Of a stretch of 64,000 nucleotides of DNA, positions 1-10,227 are shown piece by piece. Position numbers and translations under genes: made by a program. Source of the DNA: PWXP01 sp034005525 (GTDB lineage Bacteria; Planctomycetota; Planctomycetia; Pirellulales; Thermoguttaceae); contig JAVEUP010000018.1 of NCBI GenBank assembly GCA_034005525.1, forward strand, positions 5,506 through 69,505, given 5' to 3'. The notes below the pieces were generated by a model. The model made no database searches and was not told the origin of the DNA. It saw only the letters and a program-made list of their open reading frames with translations. Positions within the stretch are counted from its first letter, which is position 1; each line of letters starts with the position of its first letter.

Positions 1-44
1 GCGCGAGCTGCCGCTTGCTTTGGGACCATTTGGGGGCGTTTTTT

Positions 45-110
45 TAGCGGAGCGGCGCGAGCCGCCCGGTCTTCCCACCGTAATACCGGACGGCTCGCGC
101 CGTGCCGCTA
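45..110. repeat. Imperfect inverted repeat downstream of the S41 protease
   Basis: Two 26-nt arms (45-70 and 85-110) match at 23 of 26 positions around a 14-nt loop, starting TAGCGG and ending CCGGT. It lies just past the protease stop codon. The T-run at 40-45 is on the wrong side for a rho-independent terminator of the minus-strand gene, so I call it a palindromic repeat. Confidence 0.6.
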
Positions 111-145
111 CAAAGTAAAGGGCATTGGGCTAGCCCCCAGCGGCT

Positions 146-164
146 AATGAACAATCCGGACTAG
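146..164. repeat. Family F repeat copy at the protease stop codon
   Basis: AATGAACAATCCGGACTAG overlaps the minus-strand stop codon at 161-163. Related copies lie at 12459-12479 (after murJ) and 14451-14469 (arm of a large inverted repeat). All share the pattern ATGA-N-AATC/ATC-CGG-N-TAG. Confidence 0.45.
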
Positions 165-1807
165 CGCGGCGTGCCGATTCGCTGTGCCGTCTGCAGGCCG
201 GCGTCGAGGACGGAGTCGTGCGAGCTTGTGGGAATGCTTGCTTGCCCTTCCCAGGCCCGCGCGGCTGTGTGCACCGAAACATCCGGCTCGACCCCGACGC
301 GATTGTAGGGCAGCCCGTTCGGCGAGTAGAACCTGGCGGTCGTCAGCCGGACACCGGCGCCGTCGATGCTGAGGGGAAAGATGCCCTGGACCGACCCTTT
401 CCCGTAGGTTCGCGCACCCACCAGCGTTCCGCGGCGGTGGTCGCGGATGGCCCCCGCGAAGATCTCGGCCGCGCTGGCGCTGTTCTCGTCGATGAGTACG
501 ACCAGCGGAACGCCCCAGGTACCGCCCTTTCGCGCCGTGTAGGTGAAGTCTTCGTGGATATTGCGTCCGCGCGTGGCCACAATCAGCCCGCGGTCCAAAA
601 ACAGGTCCACCGCATCGACGGCCGTGGTGAGCAGCCCGCCGGGGTTGCCGCGGAGGTCGATGATCAGCCGGCGCATGCCCTGGCGATGGAGGTCCCACAA
701 GGTGGCCTCGAGGTCGCGGGCGGTCGACTTCTGGAAGCAGTTGACTCGCAGGTATGCGATGCCGAAGGCGGGGTCCAGCATTTCGGCGGAATCGATGCTC
801 GGCACATCGACGCGGCGGCGCCGTATGTGCAGTTCGCGAGGCGACTGCCCCGGCGTGACGACCGAGACAACCACCGTACTGCCTTCCTCACCCAAGAGCA
901 GGTTGGCCGCCTGATCGGTGTTCAGCCCCTGGATCGACTGGCCGTCGACCGTGGTGATGTGGTCGCCGGCGCGTATTCCGGCCTGATGGGCCGGGCTGCC
1001 TGTGATGACGCGGACAATCAGCAGCCGCCCGTCGTCCATCTTCAATTCGATTCCCAGTCCGACAAAATTGCCGTCGATTTGCGCGTACACTTCGCCCAAC
1101 TGGTCCGGGGTTAGATAGGCGCTGTAGGTATCGAGTGCATTGGTGGCGCCGCAAAGAAATTCGAGGACAACGGCGGCGGGCGGCGCCTTCAAGCGTTGTT
1201 CGGCCAGGCACGCGGCGTCGGCGACAAACTCGCGGGCGTCGTACCGGGTGCGGAGCATTCGCGAGGCAGCCAGCTCGCCGAGGTCGCGCCGGAATCGTTC
1301 GATGGAATCCGAATCGGCCCCGGACAGGTTCCTCGCGACGAACCCGGGATCGTCCATCGCAACCCGCAACCCTTCTAACCCTCGCTCGACAAGCTGCCGC
1401 CAATGAGGCGTCTCGACGTAATGCCCCTCGATCTTCTCCAGGACCTCGGCATAGAGCCCAAGTGCCCGGTCCAACGGCAGCTTGGCAACCGCTTCGCTGA
1501 AGCTCCGGTCGGCAAGCCTTCGCCCCAGGTCGTAATGGACCCGGACGTATTCAAATCGCTTCAGAAGCGAAGCGTCGGCAGGGTACTTGCGAATCGCATC
1601 TTCATAGTGCGAGAGGGCTTCCCCCCAGCGGTTCTCGCGTTCCAGGCGATATCCCTGCTCGAGCAGCCGGTCGATTTCGGCTGAGTGGCTTCTAATCGAG
1701 ATGGTTGTCGCTTGCTGACCGAAAACGAGTTCGGCAGCGGGGACAACGAGCAGAACAGCTAGTGCCAGAGCACAGCGCCGGCTGGCTTTGTGGACCCAAC
1801 GTGGCAT
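161..1807 (-). CDS. S41 C-terminal processing peptidase with PDZ domain
   Basis: Periplasmic tail-specific (CtpA/Prc-type) protease, 548 residues. The ATG at 1807 was chosen because it directly precedes a signal peptide (basic MPRWVHKASRR, then a hydrophobic run); in-frame upstream starts would add an unlikely leader. A short TPR-like helical segment follows the signal, then a PDZ domain (GNFVGLGIEL to GDHITTVDG, about residues 245-330), then the S41 core. By alignment with E. coli Prc, where Ser and Lys are 25 residues apart, the catalytic pair is the second Ser of NSAS (about 445) and the Lys of YGKGSVQ (about 470). The substrate is unknown. It is transcribed alone from a good promoter at 1946-1974. 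Confidence 0.9.
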   Translation of the reverse strand: MPRWVHKASRRCALALAVLLVVPAAELVFGQQATTISIRSHSAEIDRLLEQGYRLERENRWGEALSHYEDAIRKYPADASLLKRFEYVRVHYDLGRRLADRSFSEAVAKLPLDRALGLYAEVLEKIEGHYVETPHWRQLVERGLEGLRVAMDDPGFVARNLSGADSDSIERFRRDLGELAASRMLRTRYDAREFVADAACLAEQRLKAPPAAVVLEFLCGATNALDTYSAYLTPDQLGEVYAQIDGNFVGLGIELKMDDGRLLIVRVITGSPAHQAGIRAGDHITTVDGQSIQGLNTDQAANLLLGEEGSTVVVSVVTPGQSPRELHIRRRRVDVPSIDSAEMLDPAFGIAYLRVNCFQKSTARDLEATLWDLHRQGMRRLIIDLRGNPGGLLTTAVDAVDLFLDRGLIVATRGRNIHEDFTYTARKGGTWGVPLVVLIDENSASAAEIFAGAIRDHRRGTLVGARTYGKGSVQGIFPLSIDGAGVRLTTARFYSPNGLPYNRVGVEPDVSVHTAARAWEGQASIPTSSHDSVLDAGLQTAQRIGTPR

Positions 1808-1945
1808 GGTGTCGTCCGTGGCGGGTAGGTGCATCCTGAGTCGATCCACAGGTCCCGGCCATCGTGGGTGAAGGCCTGGGCTGTCGATGGGCGACGTGTC
1901 GGCGGGTATGGCGTAAATGTGGGTCTAGCACCCACGCCATACTGC

Positions 1946-1974
1946 AATATAGGCCACGTTTGGGCAGGCGTCAA
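1946..1974 (-). promoter_or_regulatory. Predicted sigma70 promoter of the S41 protease gene
   Basis: On the minus strand TTGACG (1969-1974) and TATATT (1946-1951) are separated by exactly 17 nt. The start would fall near 1939, giving a leader of about 130 nt that contains a small GTGGGT/ACCCAC hairpin at 1917-1934. Confidence 0.55.
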
Positions 1975-2289
1975 AAAACCGAGCAGTTTTTTTGCCCTCG
2001 AAATCGGCGCCAACGGCACTTCCGGAACCGCCTTCGCCGCATTACACGGGAGAAGGCAGTCCGCGTCGGTGGAATCGCTTGCGACGGTTGTTTCGCCAAG
2101 AACCGCGCGCAACAAATGTGCCGGCCGTCATGCCCCATTAAAGCACTCGCCTACGGGGATCGATCCGACGGCCAGTTGTTCGCAAGGATTGGGTAGAAAG
2201 AGCCGAATATAGGAACTATACAGGCTGACGGTGGCTGAAGTTTCGTTGTGCGCCGCCACAGGGAGAGTTCCTACACCAGGGAGGGGTTC
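1975..2289. other. Intergenic region between divergent genes
   Basis: No convincing ORF, RNA gene or repeat is visible. It should contain the promoter of the glycosyltransferase gene, but I could not pick one with confidence. Confidence 0.4.
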
Positions 2290-4386
2290 ATGTCGAAGAA
2301 GGCCAAACGCAACCGGAAATCAGCCGCCAGCCGCGCTCGAGGCCGCCGGAATGGTAGCGGAACAGCGGGCCAAGTACCCCCAAAGGCCATTTCTAACGGG
2401 AACCAACCGTTTCAACCGGAGCACCCCACTCAACCGCCCGGCGAGGGGTTCAGCCTTTGGGTTACACCTCCGGGACAGAGCGGGCCACAACGCCGGATCG
2501 ATGCCGGCACACCTGCCGCCAACCCGTCCGGCATGCTCTCGCTGGCGAACATCGGTGCGCCCCGCGAGCAGCCTGGCAACGTGCGGGTCGCTCTTGGGGC
2601 ACCCTCGCAGGACGCGCCCGATGCGGAGAAGAACGTCCCGGACTTCGACCCGGCCGGGGTGCTGCGCCGTTACGTTGACGGCGACCACGACGGCGCGGTC
2701 GACGCCTGCTCGAAGACTCTCATGGCTTTCGACCGGGTGAACTACGAGGTCGTCACTCCCGAGATCCGGCGGCGGGTGAACGAGTTCGTTGAGACACTGC
2801 TCTACCTGCTCACCCGACCTGACTTGGTCCTCACGCGGCTCCAGACGATGCTACTGTTGGGGGCGCACCACACGTTGGCGAACCTGGTAGCCATTTCCGC
2901 CTTCAAATCGACCGACGCGCATTTAGCCATCATCGGGGAGCAGGAGCGGAACTACGGGAAGACGCTGCTGCTGCACTCCGTCCGGAATCGGCGGCGTGTG
3001 AACCCGAAACAGCTCTTTGACGTCGATCCTGAGGTGGCGTCCATGTGGTATGCAACCTACGGGTTGTGTTCGGTCAGCGCCATTGCTGAACACGTCTGGA
3101 AGAATTTGAAAGAGCATCTCGCATACGTCGACGAACGGCTCCAGGTGCCCGACCATCGGATCAACGGCCTATTGTTCCAGGCAACGTACGTAGATGACGA
3201 CCTGGCGCGTGCCATCAAATCGCGGTTCAATACGGATATTCAGCGGCAAATCGGTGCCACCACACCGAAACTGACCCCGGTGCGAGATCGGATTGCCATC
3301 ATTTCGGGAAAGTGGCGCCGCGGTACCGCGGTATATCGCAGTCTCTCACCGCTGGTCGATACCCTGCGAGGCAAATACCGGCTTACGTTGGTGTGCCTGG
3401 GCAAGCAGGAGCATGGTGTCGATACGGAGGGCTTCGACGAGGTGCGATACGTGGCCCAAGAAGGACGGGCCTTCAAATGCGGCAGTGTCAAAGAAACCGA
3501 CTTCCAATTGGCGTTCTTCCCCGACGTCGGGATGACCAGTGAGTCGATCTGGCTGTCGAACATGCGCCTGGCACCCATTCAGGCAGTCGGCTACGGACAC
3601 CCCACCACTACGGCCGGCAGCCGGATCGATTACTTCATCGGCGGCGCTGAAGTGGAACTTCCGGACAAAGCGCAGCAGTTCTACAGCGAACGGTTGGTGC
3701 TCATACCAGGTTTGGCGGCGGTGCCGGTCCTTCCGGCCTATACGCCGAAGTTTCCGCCGCAAGAAAGTGACTGCATGGTCATCAATCTGCCGTGGAGCGT
3801 CGCAAAGATCAATTATCCTATCGTCATGCGGCTAAAGGCAATTCAGGATCGGATCACGCGACCCGTCGAGTTCCGGTTCTTTCCCGGCTCCGGGCTCCAC
3901 CGTTATCACTCGGTGCCGATTATCCTGAAGGAGCTTGGCGGTATACTTGGCACCAGCGCGAGACTATACTCCGAGCGCCGGTATGCCGACTACATGGGCG
4001 AACAGGAACAGGCCCACTTCGCGCTCGAATCGTACCCCTTCGGCGGGTACAACACCGTGGTCGACTCGCTGCACTTGGGCAAACCGATCGTGACGCAAGA
4101 GGGGGACCGGTTCTACAACCGCGCCAGTTCCGCGCTGCTGCGCCGCGTCGGGCTCGACGAACTGATCACCCACAGCGAGGAAGAATACATTGACAAGGCC
4201 GTCCGCCTGGCCAACGACGACGATTACCGGCAGGATATTGCCGATCACCTCCGAAAAACCAATCTGAAAGCACGTATCTTCGACGACGACAGCGCCCAGT
4301 ACTTCTGCAAGGCCATCGACTACCTGATCGAGAACCACGAACGATTGCAGGCGGAAGGCAGCCGCGAGCCGATCTTTGTCCGGTAG
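2290..4386 (+). CDS. GT41-family (HMW1C-like) cytosolic glycosyltransferase
   Basis: 698 residues, starting at the ATG preceded by GGGAGGGG. The first 25 residues are Lys/Arg-rich with no signal peptide, so the protein is probably cytosolic. The C-terminal half shows GT41 signatures: LSNMRLAPIQAVGYGHPTTT (about 424-443; HMW1C enzymes have ARLAPIQ..GHPATT) and SYPFGGYNTVVDSLHLGKP (about 580), then the VGLDELI...EEYI...AVRLA tail shared with OGT and HMW1C proteins. HMW1C enzymes transfer glucose from UDP-glucose to Asn in NX(S/T) sequons; O-GlcNAc transferases are the alternative. fliD and fliS lie 2-5 kb away and a sugar-methyltransferase-type gene is convergent with it, so flagellin or another surface protein is a plausible acceptor (inference). 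Confidence 0.72.
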   Translation: MSKKAKRNRKSAASRARGRRNGSGTAGQVPPKAISNGNQPFQPEHPTQPPGEGFSLWVTPPGQSGPQRRIDAGTPAANPSGMLSLANIGAPREQPGNVRVALGAPSQDAPDAEKNVPDFDPAGVLRRYVDGDHDGAVDACSKTLMAFDRVNYEVVTPEIRRRVNEFVETLLYLLTRPDLVLTRLQTMLLLGAHHTLANLVAISAFKSTDAHLAIIGEQERNYGKTLLLHSVRNRRRVNPKQLFDVDPEVASMWYATYGLCSVSAIAEHVWKNLKEHLAYVDERLQVPDHRINGLLFQATYVDDDLARAIKSRFNTDIQRQIGATTPKLTPVRDRIAIISGKWRRGTAVYRSLSPLVDTLRGKYRLTLVCLGKQEHGVDTEGFDEVRYVAQEGRAFKCGSVKETDFQLAFFPDVGMTSESIWLSNMRLAPIQAVGYGHPTTTAGSRIDYFIGGAEVELPDKAQQFYSERLVLIPGLAAVPVLPAYTPKFPPQESDCMVINLPWSVAKINYPIVMRLKAIQDRITRPVEFRFFPGSGLHRYHSVPIILKELGGILGTSARLYSERRYADYMGEQEQAHFALESYPFGGYNTVVDSLHLGKPIVTQEGDRFYNRASSALLRRVGLDELITHSEEEYIDKAVRLANDDDYRQDIADHLRKTNLKARIFDDDSAQYFCKAIDYLIENHERLQAEGSREPIFVR

Positions 4387-4463
4387 CCTTGAGTCTTCCG
4401 CGCTGGCAAGACAAGCTGGAAGCCTATCCCACGCAATTCGGTGTACTACGCTCTACGCCGCCC

Positions 4464-5807
4464 TTACCCACCTGCGGCTTCCGTGGGCATCCCCAGGCTC
4501 CAAGGCTGCCCTCCAATGGGCGGCGGCAGCGGGGCGTGCGACTCGGCGCGATGCCAGGCCCTGCCGGCAGGCCGGGCAATATAGCGGTAGGGATGTTCAT
4601 CGTGGAAGTAGTCGATCAGCCGGCCCCGGTGCTCGATCAGCACCAGTTCGGCGCCGATGCCCATCTGCTGCATTTCCAGCACGATGTCAGCCGCCCGCCA
4701 TTGCGTGGCGATGATGATTAAATCAGCCGGCTGCTCTATCAGTACATCGCGGAATTGGATTCTCTGCCCCGTGCCCGGTACAAACGTGCCCGCCTTCTGA
4801 CGGTCGGAGTCGACGACCAGCGGGAAACGTTCGACGTCCATGTTGCACTGATTGATCAGCGCGGCGGCCTTCCCCGTGCCGCCCCAAATAGCCACGCGGC
4901 GGCCGGACCGGCTAATGGCGTCCAATTGTGCAGCCAGCGTATACGACGCCTCCTTCGAGTGCTCGGCAAAGGCCAGAGCCTGCCGGCCGATCTCTCGCTG
5001 ATGAGCTGGGACGGGCATCTCCGCCACGGCGTACGCGACCTCGCCGCCGTAGCCCTTTTCCAGCAGCTCGATGCTCGCACCGCAACGTTCCAGCATGCGT
5101 CGCAGCGAGTGCGACGTGAAATGGGAATTGTGTTCGTAGAAGAAGTCGGCGGTGCGGCAGCTCTCGATCGCCAAATCGACGCAGGGCACCTCGACGAACA
5201 GCCTGGTCGGCCGCCGCAAGCAGCTTGCGGCAAAGGCAATCTCTTCGAGCAACGCCAGCGGGTCGACCAGATGCTCCAGTACGTGCCTCGCAACGATCAT
5301 TTGCGGCTTCAGTTCCTCCAGGTGCCGCCGGGCCAAGAACAACTCGGCACGCGCCTCAATCGCCCCATCGCCGGTATCGACCTTGCTGTTCGGGTCGAAC
5401 CCGACGTACCGGCCGGCTGGCCGGGCTTCCGCCAACGCCCGCAGTAGGTGCCCGTCGCCGCAACCGATTTCCACCACGCAGGGCCGCGGAGGCACCGCGT
5501 CCAGGATGAGCTGTTCTACCTGGCGCAGGTGGTCGCGCCAGATCGTTCCCAGGTTGAACATCTTGTTCGGATGCTTCGCGTAAGGCACCTGGTCGTAGTC
5601 GAACTCCGGGTTGTAGACGTGCCCACAATCGACACAACGAACGAAACGGAGCCGAAAACGCGGCAGCGAAACCGCCTCGTCGCGCGTCTCGGGAAAGGCC
5701 AACGTGGCAAGTGGCTGCGTGCCGGCGTCGAAGAAAGGCATTGCAACAGTGTGCGCGCACGCCGGGCACCGGCGTCCGAAATCGGCTGAGAAGAGCGATC
5801 GTTCCAT
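4464..5807 (-). CDS. Class I SAM methyltransferase, sugar C-methyltransferase type
   Basis: 447 residues with the three-part layout of TylC3/NovU-like sugar C-methyltransferases. There is an N-terminal zinc-binding module (CPAC near 15, CVDCGH near 58), a Rossmann SAM domain with motif I VVEIGCGDGHLL (about 110) and RHVLEHLVDP, and a C-terminal second Rossmann-like domain (RVAIWGGTGKAAALI). It ends 77 nt from the end of the convergent GT41 gene. Relatives act on nucleotide-linked deoxysugars or, more loosely, on other small molecules, so the exact substrate is open. The neighbourhood suggests glycan decoration. Confidence 0.75.
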   Translation of the reverse strand: MERSLFSADFGRRCPACAHTVAMPFFDAGTQPLATLAFPETRDEAVSLPRFRLRFVRCVDCGHVYNPEFDYDQVPYAKHPNKMFNLGTIWRDHLRQVEQLILDAVPPRPCVVEIGCGDGHLLRALAEARPAGRYVGFDPNSKVDTGDGAIEARAELFLARRHLEELKPQMIVARHVLEHLVDPLALLEEIAFAASCLRRPTRLFVEVPCVDLAIESCRTADFFYEHNSHFTSHSLRRMLERCGASIELLEKGYGGEVAYAVAEMPVPAHQREIGRQALAFAEHSKEASYTLAAQLDAISRSGRRVAIWGGTGKAAALINQCNMDVERFPLVVDSDRQKAGTFVPGTGQRIQFRDVLIEQPADLIIIATQWRAADIVLEMQQMGIGAELVLIEHRGRLIDYFHDEHPYRYIARPAGRAWHRAESHAPLPPPIGGQPWSLGMPTEAAGG

Positions 5808-5903
5808 GAGACGGTTCGGGGGCAGGAGCGGGCTCGCAGTTACAGCGCTATCGCGTTACTGGAGTTCACGCTTTAGCGTGCGAGCAAACTGTGTGCAATA
5901 TCT

Positions 5904-6026
5904 TGGCTCTTCCGTTTCCAGGTGCAGTTTGTCTGGGTTGGAGTCCCGCCTTTAGGCGGTCGTTGCTTGCCGGCTGAAGCTGGGACTCCAACGGGGCGAG
6001 GTCCGCACCTGGAAACGGAAGAGCCA
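5904..6026. repeat. Family A palindromic element (copy A1)
   Basis: Outer arms (5904-5925 and 6005-6026, containing GGCTCTTCCGTTTCC and its complement) form a perfect 22-bp inverted repeat. The core is a second palindrome beginning GGAGTCCCGCC at about 5939 and ending GGGACTCC. It occupies most of the gap between the methyltransferase start and the fliD promoter. Confidence 0.85.
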
Positions 6027-6077
6027 ATGTCCTTTCAGTCTGTATCGGTTCACCCATTGCCGCAATTTGAGCAGAAT

Positions 6078-6106
6078 TTGACGGCAAAGCACCCTCGCCT
6101 TAATTT
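6078..6106 (+). promoter_or_regulatory. Possible sigma70 promoter for fliD-fliS
   Basis: TTGACG (6078-6083), 17-nt spacer, TAATTT (6101-6106), about 130 nt upstream of the fliD start. No sigma28 or sigma54 consensus was obvious. Confidence 0.4.
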
Positions 6107-6237
6107 GCCCTATATCCCCTATCCCCCGCAATTCCCGTAGGGATCGGTCGGCAATGTCACCTCGACGCGGCAAATCCGGTGCAATCGCTCAGTCTTGTCG
6201 CAACACCCGGTCGATACTCATCGATAAGGGGAAGACT

Positions 6238-9000
6238 ATGGGGCGAATCCAGACGAATATCGGCTTGATTACCGGGGTGCCCATTATGGACCTCGTGAAT
6301 CAGCTCATGGAGCTGTCGGCCGTCAACCGCGACAGGCTTGCGTCGCGAACGGACGAACTGCGAGAGGAGCAGATGGCCGTCGCCACGCTCGGCAGCCTGA
6401 TCTATGCCACGAGAGTGTCCGTCAACGCCCTGGGCCGGGCGACGACTTACCAGCAACTGAAGGCCAATTCAAGCAACGATGCCGCCCTTGCGGCCACCCT
6501 CACCGGCACTCCCGCTAGGGGAATCTACGAGTTCACCCCGCTGCAAATGGCACAGAGCCAGAAGCTGCTCAGTTCGGGGTTTAAGTCGGCGACCGACCCG
6601 ATCGGTGCGGGTTCCATCACCGTTCGCTTTGGCGACCACGTTGAGCGGGGGGCATCGCTTAGCCTCATCAACAATGGAGCCGGACTGACCCGCGGAAGAA
6701 TCCGCATTGGCGATCGGAGCGGGGCCTGGGCCGAGATCGACCTGTCCACCGCCCGGACCATCGATGACGTGCTGGATGCCATTAACGGCAGCTCCGCCGT
6801 CAACGTAACCGCCACGACGCGCGACGGCAGAATCGTGCTGACGGACGATACCGGCCTGGCCAACGCGAACCTGCGGGTACTGGAAGTGGGAGGCGGCCGG
6901 ACGGCCGAGTCGCTTGGGCTGGGCGCGATCGACGCGGCCGCTCCCGTCGCTGAAGGCGCCAACATTTACGGCCTCTTTGGCGACTTCGACCTCGCCATGC
7001 TCAACGACGGAGCCGGAGTTGCAGTCGATAACGTCTTGCCCGACATCAAGTTCACGCTCCGGGACGGGACCGTCGGCAATATCGATTTCTCGCCTTCCCT
7101 GGGCGGCGATCCAGAGGTTGACGACACCATCGACAAGATCATTGCCCGGATCCACAAGGACTCGGACGGCAAACTGGAGGCCAGCATTGCACCGGACGGC
7201 CGCCGGCTGGTGGTGACCGACACCACCGAGGGTGACTACGCGTTTTCGTTTACCGCCCTGTACAACTCGCAGGCGATGGCTGACTTGGGGCTCGATAACG
7301 CTCCCGTCGACGGCGTGATTACCGGCAACCGGATTCTCGGCGGGCTTCGCACGGTTGTCCTGTCGAGCCTCAATGGCGGAAAAGGCTTCGGCGGACTAGG
7401 ATTGATTGAACTGACCAGCCGCAGCGGCGGCGAGCCCGTTACGGTCGACCTCAGCGGCGCAGAAACGCTTGAGGACCTCATCGACGCCATCAACGCGGCC
7501 GGTGCCAGTATCCGCGCCCAAGTCAATCGGGCGCGCAACGGCATCGAACTGGTCGACACATCCGGCGGCACGGCCGGCAACCTGATCATCGCCGACGCCG
7601 ACGAGACCAACACGGCCACCAAGCTGAATATCGCCGCTGACACGAGCCTGACCATGGTCGACAGCGGCGACATGCATCTGCAAGTCATCAGCCGCAACAC
7701 GGTGCTTACGTCGCTTAACGGGGGCGCCGGAGTGGCGCGCGGCCAGTTTCGCATCACCGACAGCAACGGACTGACGCGAACCGTTGACCTCCGGCTCCAA
7801 AACGTCAAGACCATGGGCGACGTGATCGACGCCATCAACCGCCTGTATCTTGGCGCCACGGCCGAACTGAATGCCACGGGGGACGGCATCCTGCTGCGCG
7901 ACACCGCCGGCGGCGCCGGCACATTGACGGTTACCGAGGCAGGCGGGACGACCGCGCGCGATCTCGGCCTGCTGAAAAACGCCGCCAATGTCGAGGTGGA
8001 CGGCCAGAGTCAGCAGCATATCGATGGTTCGACGACGCACACCATCGCAATCACGGCGAATGACTCGCTCGACAGCCTCGCAAGCAAGATCAATACCCTC
8101 GGCGCGGGCTTCTCGGCCAGCGTGCTCAGTGACGGTTCGCCGCGCCCCTGGCGCCTGTCGCTCGCCAGCGATCGGGCCGGCCAGTCGGGATCGCTGGTAA
8201 TCGACACGTCGGCCGTGGCTTTCGATCTATCGGAAATCAGCAAGGGGCAAGACGCGATGCTGGCGTACGGGCCGGCCTCGGCCGCCGCGTCGGCCGTGCT
8301 GGTTACCTCGAGCAACAACACGTTCGACAACATTGTCAACGGCCTGTCTCTGCAAATACAGCAAGCCACCGGGGCAACCGTCTCGGTCAGCGTCGAGGCA
8401 TCGTATGCAACGGCAACGGCCGCAGCGAAAGGATTTGTCGAGAACTATAACCGCTTCCGCGACGAGTTGACGGCCTTGACCAAGTACGACCCCGAGGCCG
8501 GCCGAGGCTCCATCCTCACGGGCGACGCCGCCGCCTTGCGCATGGACACCGACATGACCCGCCTGGTCACCAGCCGTTTCCTGGTGGGGGGGCAGTTCGA
8601 ACAGCTTTCCCAGGTGGGAATCAACTTCAATGACACGGGTAAACTGTCCTTCGACGAGTCCAAGTTCAACGCCGCGCTGGCGGCCAATCCGCAGGCGGTC
8701 GAGCAACTGTTCGCCACAAAGGACACCGGCGTGGCCGCTCGCCTCGAGGGCCTCATCGAGCAACTGGCCGGCGAGGAAACCTCGCTGCTCGCCCGGCGAC
8801 TCGAAGCGCTCGATGGCCGCATTGCCGACAACGAGTCGCGCATCGGGCGCATGGACGCTTCTCTGGACAGGGAACGCACGCGAATGCTTACACAGTTCTA
8901 CAACATGGAACTGGCCGTCGCGCGAATCCAGAACAACCTGAACGCGCTCGATTCCATCGCGTGGATTACCGATCAATACCGGCGGACCGACAAGAACTAG
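6238..9000 (+). CDS. fliD: Flagellar hook-associated protein 2 (filament cap), extended
   Basis: 920 residues, starting at the ATG after AAGGGGAAG; the upstream in-frame ATG lacks an SD. The N-terminus (GLITGVPIMDLVNQLMEL) is the FliD N domain and the C-terminus carries the long helical FliD C domain (VEASYATATAAAKGFVENYN onward to a coiled coil near the end). Between them are several flagellin-IN-like repeats (patterns such as VDL..A.TLEDLIDAIN and VELVDTSGG), roughly doubling the usual length of about 450. FliD caps the growing filament and assists flagellin folding. fliS follows after 60 nt, probably in one operon. The extra modules may form the surface-exposed head. Confidence 0.9.
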   Translation: MGRIQTNIGLITGVPIMDLVNQLMELSAVNRDRLASRTDELREEQMAVATLGSLIYATRVSVNALGRATTYQQLKANSSNDAALAATLTGTPARGIYEFTPLQMAQSQKLLSSGFKSATDPIGAGSITVRFGDHVERGASLSLINNGAGLTRGRIRIGDRSGAWAEIDLSTARTIDDVLDAINGSSAVNVTATTRDGRIVLTDDTGLANANLRVLEVGGGRTAESLGLGAIDAAAPVAEGANIYGLFGDFDLAMLNDGAGVAVDNVLPDIKFTLRDGTVGNIDFSPSLGGDPEVDDTIDKIIARIHKDSDGKLEASIAPDGRRLVVTDTTEGDYAFSFTALYNSQAMADLGLDNAPVDGVITGNRILGGLRTVVLSSLNGGKGFGGLGLIELTSRSGGEPVTVDLSGAETLEDLIDAINAAGASIRAQVNRARNGIELVDTSGGTAGNLIIADADETNTATKLNIAADTSLTMVDSGDMHLQVISRNTVLTSLNGGAGVARGQFRITDSNGLTRTVDLRLQNVKTMGDVIDAINRLYLGATAELNATGDGILLRDTAGGAGTLTVTEAGGTTARDLGLLKNAANVEVDGQSQQHIDGSTTHTIAITANDSLDSLASKINTLGAGFSASVLSDGSPRPWRLSLASDRAGQSGSLVIDTSAVAFDLSEISKGQDAMLAYGPASAAASAVLVTSSNNTFDNIVNGLSLQIQQATGATVSVSVEASYATATAAAKGFVENYNRFRDELTALTKYDPEAGRGSILTGDAAALRMDTDMTRLVTSRFLVGGQFEQLSQVGINFNDTGKLSFDESKFNAALAANPQAVEQLFATKDTGVAARLEGLIEQLAGEETSLLARRLEALDGRIADNESRIGRMDASLDRERTRMLTQFYNMELAVARIQNNLNALDSIAWITDQYRRTDKN

Positions 9001-9060
9001 GTCCCGCCCCGCTGCCGCCTTTCCATTTCCCGCATCACACCCCAGAAAAGGATAGAGTGA

Positions 9061-9570
9061 ATGGACGTTTCCGTACGCAGCCAGTACCTTAACACCGAAG
9101 TGATGACCGCCACGCCCCAGAAACTCCAGCTCATGGTCGTCGAGGCGGCAATCCGCTCCTGCGAGCGGGCGCGTTCCCACTGGCAGCAAGGCGCTCCCGA
9201 TGAAGCTTGCGAGGCGCTGATCCACGCGCAAGCCTGCATCGGCGAGTTGCTCGGAGCGCTCAACCGCGACGCCGATCCCGCGTTGGTCGAGAAGATGGCC
9301 TCGGTGTACCTGTTCATCTTCCAGCGGCTGATCGATGCAAACAACAACAGTGACGAAAAGACGCTCGACGAAGCCCTGCGGGTGCTTCATGCGGAGCGGG
9401 ACACCTGGCGACAGGTTTGTGAGAGGTTTGGCACAACAAGCTCCGACGCGGGCAGTTCGCCGCTCGACCTTGCCTGCGACGAGCCGGTATCGGTTCCGTT
9501 GCCGGACCTGTCGGTCGATACCGGCCTAATCGACGCCCTGCCGGCCGGCGGATTCTCGTTAGAGGCCTGA
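9061..9570 (+). CDS. fliS: Flagellin export chaperone FliS
   Basis: 169 residues. The opening SQYLNTEVMTATPQKLQLMVVEAAI matches the FliS pattern (Y..T.V.TA.P.KLLLMLYDGAI), followed by a helical bundle through FGTTSSD. It is somewhat longer than typical FliS (about 130) because of an acidic, low-complexity tail. The start follows AAGGATAGAG and lies 60 nt after fliD, the usual fliD-fliS order. FliS binds the disordered flagellin C-terminus in the cytosol to prevent premature polymerisation. Confidence 0.82.
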   Translation: MDVSVRSQYLNTEVMTATPQKLQLMVVEAAIRSCERARSHWQQGAPDEACEALIHAQACIGELLGALNRDADPALVEKMASVYLFIFQRLIDANNNSDEKTLDEALRVLHAERDTWRQVCERFGTTSSDAGSSPLDLACDEPVSVPLPDLSVDTGLIDALPAGGFSLEA

Positions 9571-9648
9571 CGGGTGGCCAGCACATGCACGATCCATCGC
9601 AGCGCCCGTTTCAGCCCGTCGATCCGCAGCCGGAACACCTCGGCAGGG

Positions 9649-10227
<579 letters not shown>

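Noticed and set aside
45..110. Inverted repeat considered as terminator of the S41 gene
   Set aside because: On the minus strand the stem is followed by As, not Ts; more likely a mobile-type repeat.
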